In this document: positions 5,288 through 5,361 of the stretch, piece by piece
Position numbering within the stretch: the first letter of the stretch is position 1
Layout of the letters: the number at the start of each line of letters is the position of its first letter
Assembly (NCBI GenBank): GCA_964562985.1
Contig: CAZLWE010000103.1
Span: forward strand, 1-5,361
Origin: SHLQ01 sp964562985
GTDB taxonomy: Bacteria; Actinomycetota; Acidimicrobiia; Acidimicrobiales; SHLQ01
DNA: 5,361 nucleotides
Reading direction: 5' to 3'
The notes under the pieces: model-generated
What the model was told of the DNA's origin: nothing
The model's database searches: none
The model's input: only the letters and a program-made list of their open reading frames with translations
Made by a program: the position numbers and the translations under genes

Positions 5288-5293
5288 TATAGT
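5288..5293 (+). promoter_or_regulatory. -10 box of a rightward promoter
   Basis: TATAGT sits at -12 to -7 relative to GTG 5300, the same leaderless spacing seen for hipB and the TetR gene. No convincing -35 lies 16-18 nt upstream. The box is part of an ACTATAGT palindrome, so it could also read leftward. Confidence 0.35.
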
Positions 5294-5299
5294 TCACGT

Positions 5300-5361
5300 G
5301 TGTTGATGCGTCTGCCCAGGCTGGATAGTGCGATCTGCACGGTATTGGTCGCCGCTGTACT
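5300..5361 (+). CDS. Start of an unidentified gene, cut by the window end
   Basis: A frame beginning GTG-TTG-ATG (5300, 5303, 5306) stays open for 20 codons to the end. From the ATG it reads Met-Arg-Leu-Pro-Arg-Leu, then a mixed stretch and a hydrophobic Val-Leu-Val-Ala-Ala-Val, resembling the start of a signal peptide or membrane segment. TATAGT is 6 nt before GTG 5300; no Shine-Dalgarno precedes the ATG. It would be divergent from hipB, with 84 bp between. Too short to identify and possibly a chance frame. Confidence 0.3.
   Translation, partial: MLMRLPRLDSAICTVLVAAV

Overview
The window looks like a chromosomal segment from a moderately GC-rich bacterium. Four things suggest an actinobacterium: GC-rich third codon positions, an LAGC-type lipoprotein, GTG/TTG as possible starts, and several start codons with no Shine-Dalgarno but a TANNNT box 6 nt upstream, as in leaderless transcripts. 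An acidimicrobiial (Ilumatobacter-like) source is a low-confidence guess. No tRNA, rRNA, CRISPR array, insertion sequence or origin is visible, and no stretch longer than about 300 bases lacks a gene.

Left part (1-1269, + strand): the 3' part of a small multi-span membrane protein, probably cut by the window edge, then a secreted lipoprotein with a 39-bp tandem duplication just after its lipid-anchored cysteine and six further cysteines. Neither has an assignable function.

Middle (1310-3550): a compact stress-response locus. An HchA/Hsp31-type DJ-1 family glyoxalase/deglycase and an NfsB-like FMN nitroreductase form a two-gene minus-strand operon. A TetR-family repressor gene is transcribed divergently. 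The 119-bp divergent region holds an 18-bp palindrome (AGTAACT-GGTT-AGTTACT) lying between the predicted -35 and -10 of hchA, and a 48-bp-spaced copy of the half-site-plus-ATG module in front of the repressor. The logic resembles NemR-nemA-gloA of E. coli (TetR sensor + flavin reductase + glyoxalase), built from non-homologous enzymes. The HchA copy lacks two of the three metal ligands known in E. coli Hsp31 but keeps the Cys-His-Asp triad.

Right part (3579-5215, minus strand): a hipBA toxin-antitoxin module whose genes overlap by ATGA. HipA keeps all key kinase residues. hipB has a well-formed promoter (TGGACA-17 nt-TATGTT) placed so that its mRNA would be leaderless, with a 13-bp palindrome over the -10 as the candidate autoregulatory operator. 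At the extreme right a divergent reading frame with its own TATAGT box starts and runs off the end.
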